Source: Bryobacterales bacterium (GTDB lineage Bacteria; Acidobacteriota; Terriglobia; Bryobacterales; Bryobacteraceae). Taken from it: a DNA stretch of 6,804 nt. The stretch covers positions 866 through 7,669 of the forward strand of contig PLRZ01000301.1 in assembly GCA_003164075.1 (NCBI GenBank). The letters are read 5' to 3'. Under the pieces are notes generated by a model that had not been told where the DNA came from, did no database searches, and saw only the letters and a list, made by a program, of their open reading frames with translations. This document shows positions 5,612 to 6,804 of this stretch, piece after piece (position 1 is the stretch's first letter; every line of letters begins with the position of its first letter). The position numbers were made by a program, and so were the translations under genes.

Positions 5612-6688
5612 TCATTCTGAGGACGGCGTTTCAAGACGGCCGGGTAAACCCAGAAGCAGCCGTCGTGCAATATCGATTCGTGCTGCAACTTCGGCTTCGC
5701 CGGGCAGATTCAGGTGGTATTCACGCGCGAGAACCTGATTCGCGAGATTGCCCAGAGCGTAGTGGGCAACAGCCGCGTCCTTCTCGGAGCAGAGGATCAG
5801 GCCCACCGGCGGATTCTCGTGCGGATGCGTCCAATGTTCTCGCGCATAGTTGAGATACAGGTTCATTTGGCCGGCATCGGCGTGAGTGAATTTTCCGAGC
5901 TTCAAATCCACGATGATGAGACATCGAAGCCGGCGGTGGAAGAAAACCAGATCGACCCGATACCATTCGTTTCCGACGCGCAGGCGTCTCTGTCGGGCGA
6001 CGAACGCGAAGTCGCTGCCCAGTTCCAGCAGGAACTGTTCCAGGCTCCGGATGAGTGCCTCTTCGAGTTCTGTTTCAGAGTACTCGTCTTTGAGGTTCAA
6101 GAACTCAAGAACGAAGGGATCTCTCACCTGCGCATCGGCTGGCAAGTCCTCATCTTGGGCTGGAGCAGATCCTGCACTGCGGGTCCGCTGGTACGCAAGG
6201 CTGGCGATCTGGCGATCGAGTTGACGCACCGACCAACCGCCCTGCAATGCCTCGGACTCGTAGTAATGTCTGGCCTTTGGATCCGCGACGGACAGCAACC
6301 GGACGTAGTGCGACCAAGGCAAGGGAAAAAGGGGTTGTGCGGATTTCGCAGACAGCGTCTGCGAAATTGATGGCGGCGCGGATCCCGCAGACGCTGTCTG
6401 CGGATTCGGCCAACCCAGATAGAATAAACGCATCTGTTCGAGGTTGCGTTCGGAGAACCCCCGGCCAAGATGGACCGTGAGGTCGTGGGCCAGCCGCTTT
6501 AACAGTGTTTGCCCATAGGCGGCGCGCTCCGAACCAGCCTGTTCGTGTTCAACGATTCGCTGTCCAACCAGCCAGTACGTGGATGTCAGCACGATGTTGA
6601 CCGATCGAACGACGCCGAGCCGCGCCTGCTCGATTAGGCGTACTACGCCACTCAGCAATTCGCGGTAGGGCCTGTGAGATGATGCCAC
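5612..6688 (-). CDS. YhcG/DUF1016-family PD-(D/E)XK nuclease
   Basis: A complete 358-residue protein. Residues 5-92 match the YhcG N-terminal domain: STYWLVGQRIVEHEQ, then GFSERNLEQMRLFY. WSHYVRLL at 125-132 and EALQGGWSVRQLDRQIASL at 146-164 are family hallmarks. Residues 187-345 form the nuclease domain (PFVLEFL, then RRLRVGNEWYRVDLVFFHRRL, LIIVDLKLGKF and HADAGQMNLYL). The likely metal and catalytic residues are D246, D261 and K263; the motif is D-x-K rather than E-x-K, a variant I believe occurs in this family. It probably cleaves DNA in the cytoplasm. YhcG proteins are often scattered in accessory or defence-rich regions, but their physiological role is unclear and no partner gene is visible. 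Start GTG 6686-6688 is bounded by an in-frame TAA four codons upstream, and the ribosome site is weak. Linker residues about 94-120 are repetitive and encoded by palindromic DNA. Confidence 0.9.
   Translation of the reverse strand: MASSHRPYRELLSGVVRLIEQARLGVVRSVNIVLTSTYWLVGQRIVEHEQAGSERAAYGQTLLKRLAHDLTVHLGRGFSERNLEQMRLFYLGWPNPQTASAGSAPPSISQTLSAKSAQPLFPLPWSHYVRLLSVADPKARHYYESEALQGGWSVRQLDRQIASLAYQRTRSAGSAPAQDEDLPADAQVRDPFVLEFLNLKDEYSETELEEALIRSLEQFLLELGSDFAFVARQRRLRVGNEWYRVDLVFFHRRLRCLIIVDLKLGKFTHADAGQMNLYLNYAREHWTHPHENPPVGLILCSEKDAAVAHYALGNLANQVLAREYHLNLPGEAEVAARIDIARRLLLGLPGRLETPSSE
6339..6402. repeat. Two in-frame palindromic repeats inside the nuclease gene
   Basis: Two 25-nt units at 6339-6363 and 6378-6402 start 39 nt (13 codons) apart and match at 20 of 25 positions. 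Each is palindromic at its core. The first pairs ATTTCGCAGAC (6343-6353) with GTCTGCGAAAT (6357-6367) around AGC, an 11-bp stem with a 3-nt loop. The second pairs CCGCAGAC (6385-6392) with GTCTGCGG (6396-6403) around GCT. The 15-nt cores are exact reverse complements of each other. In the protein they encode QTASAGSA and QTLSAKSA. Five mismatches fall in the loop and at two stem positions, and the reading frame is kept. This could be an in-frame insertion of a REP-like palindrome or a local duplication of the QTLSA codons. Confidence 0.75.
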
Positions 6689-6804
6689 CTTGCCGGAATG
6701 TTACTCGATTTCCTCATGGGCGGGGCAGGACCCATCACCATAGCACGATGTTGAATCGCACCTAATAAGGGACTAGAGTCTGGGTGCTTAAACGGTTTCG
6801 GGAG

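Noticed and set aside
5714..6370. Plus-strand open frame of 218 codons opposite the nuclease
   Set aside because: It is antisense to the conserved YhcG protein, and its protein-like look comes from mirror codons.
6653..6717. Short minus-strand frame beginning ATG at 6715-6717 and overlapping the nuclease start
   Set aside because: It has only 21 codons, no clear ribosome site and no conserved sequence, so it is more likely chance than a leader peptide.
6719..6733. GGGGCAGG motif resembling part of the REP arm
   Set aside because: Only 8 bases match and no hairpin follows, so it is expected by chance in GC-rich DNA.
6689..6804. Possible promoter for the nuclease gene (TATGGT-like -10)
   Set aside because: The matching -35 is poor and sigma-factor preferences of this organism are unknown, so nothing firm can be called.

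Overview
The window is high-GC bacterial DNA with an outer-membrane barrel protein, a secreted PEGA-domain protein, a propionyl-CoA synthetase, a NarL-type response regulator and a YhcG/DUF1016 nuclease. The gene styles and Ala/Pro-rich linkers suggest a Gram-negative soil bacterium, perhaps an acidobacterium of the Solibacter type. That placement is an impression from the proteins and is not proven by any marker gene.

Positions 1-4297 (+ strand) hold three genes in a row. The first is the 3' part of a porin-like outer-membrane beta-barrel protein, cut by the left window edge. The second is a small exported protein with a Cys-containing N-terminal region, an Ala/Pro linker and a C-terminal PEGA domain. 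The third is prpE, which activates propionate to propionyl-CoA. The gaps are 67 and 30 bp with no clear terminator, so the genes may be co-transcribed. An uptake barrel plus an acyl-CoA synthetase would fit short-chain acid use, but that link is inference.

Positions 4298-4603 separate prpE from the convergent response-regulator gene and hold the best structured non-coding DNA in the window. A 17-bp perfect inverted-repeat pair bounds 217 bp and is flanked on both sides by ACCG, which looks like a small non-autonomous (MITE-like) element. Inside it is a perfect 26-bp inverted repeat. Each arm folds into its own hairpin behind a GTGG head, the architecture of a REP doublet (REPIN).

Positions 4604-6688 (- strand) hold a complete NarL/FixJ response regulator with no kinase gene beside it, a 351-bp gap with no convincing gene, and a complete YhcG-type PD-(D/E)XK nuclease. 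The nuclease carries two in-frame palindromic DNA repeats, 39 nt apart, in a linker just before its conserved WSHY motif. The final 116 bp is the upstream region of the nuclease gene, with no feature I can support.

I do not see a complete new multi-gene system. The points most worth following are the nested MITE/REPIN structure and the palindromic repeats inside the nuclease gene.
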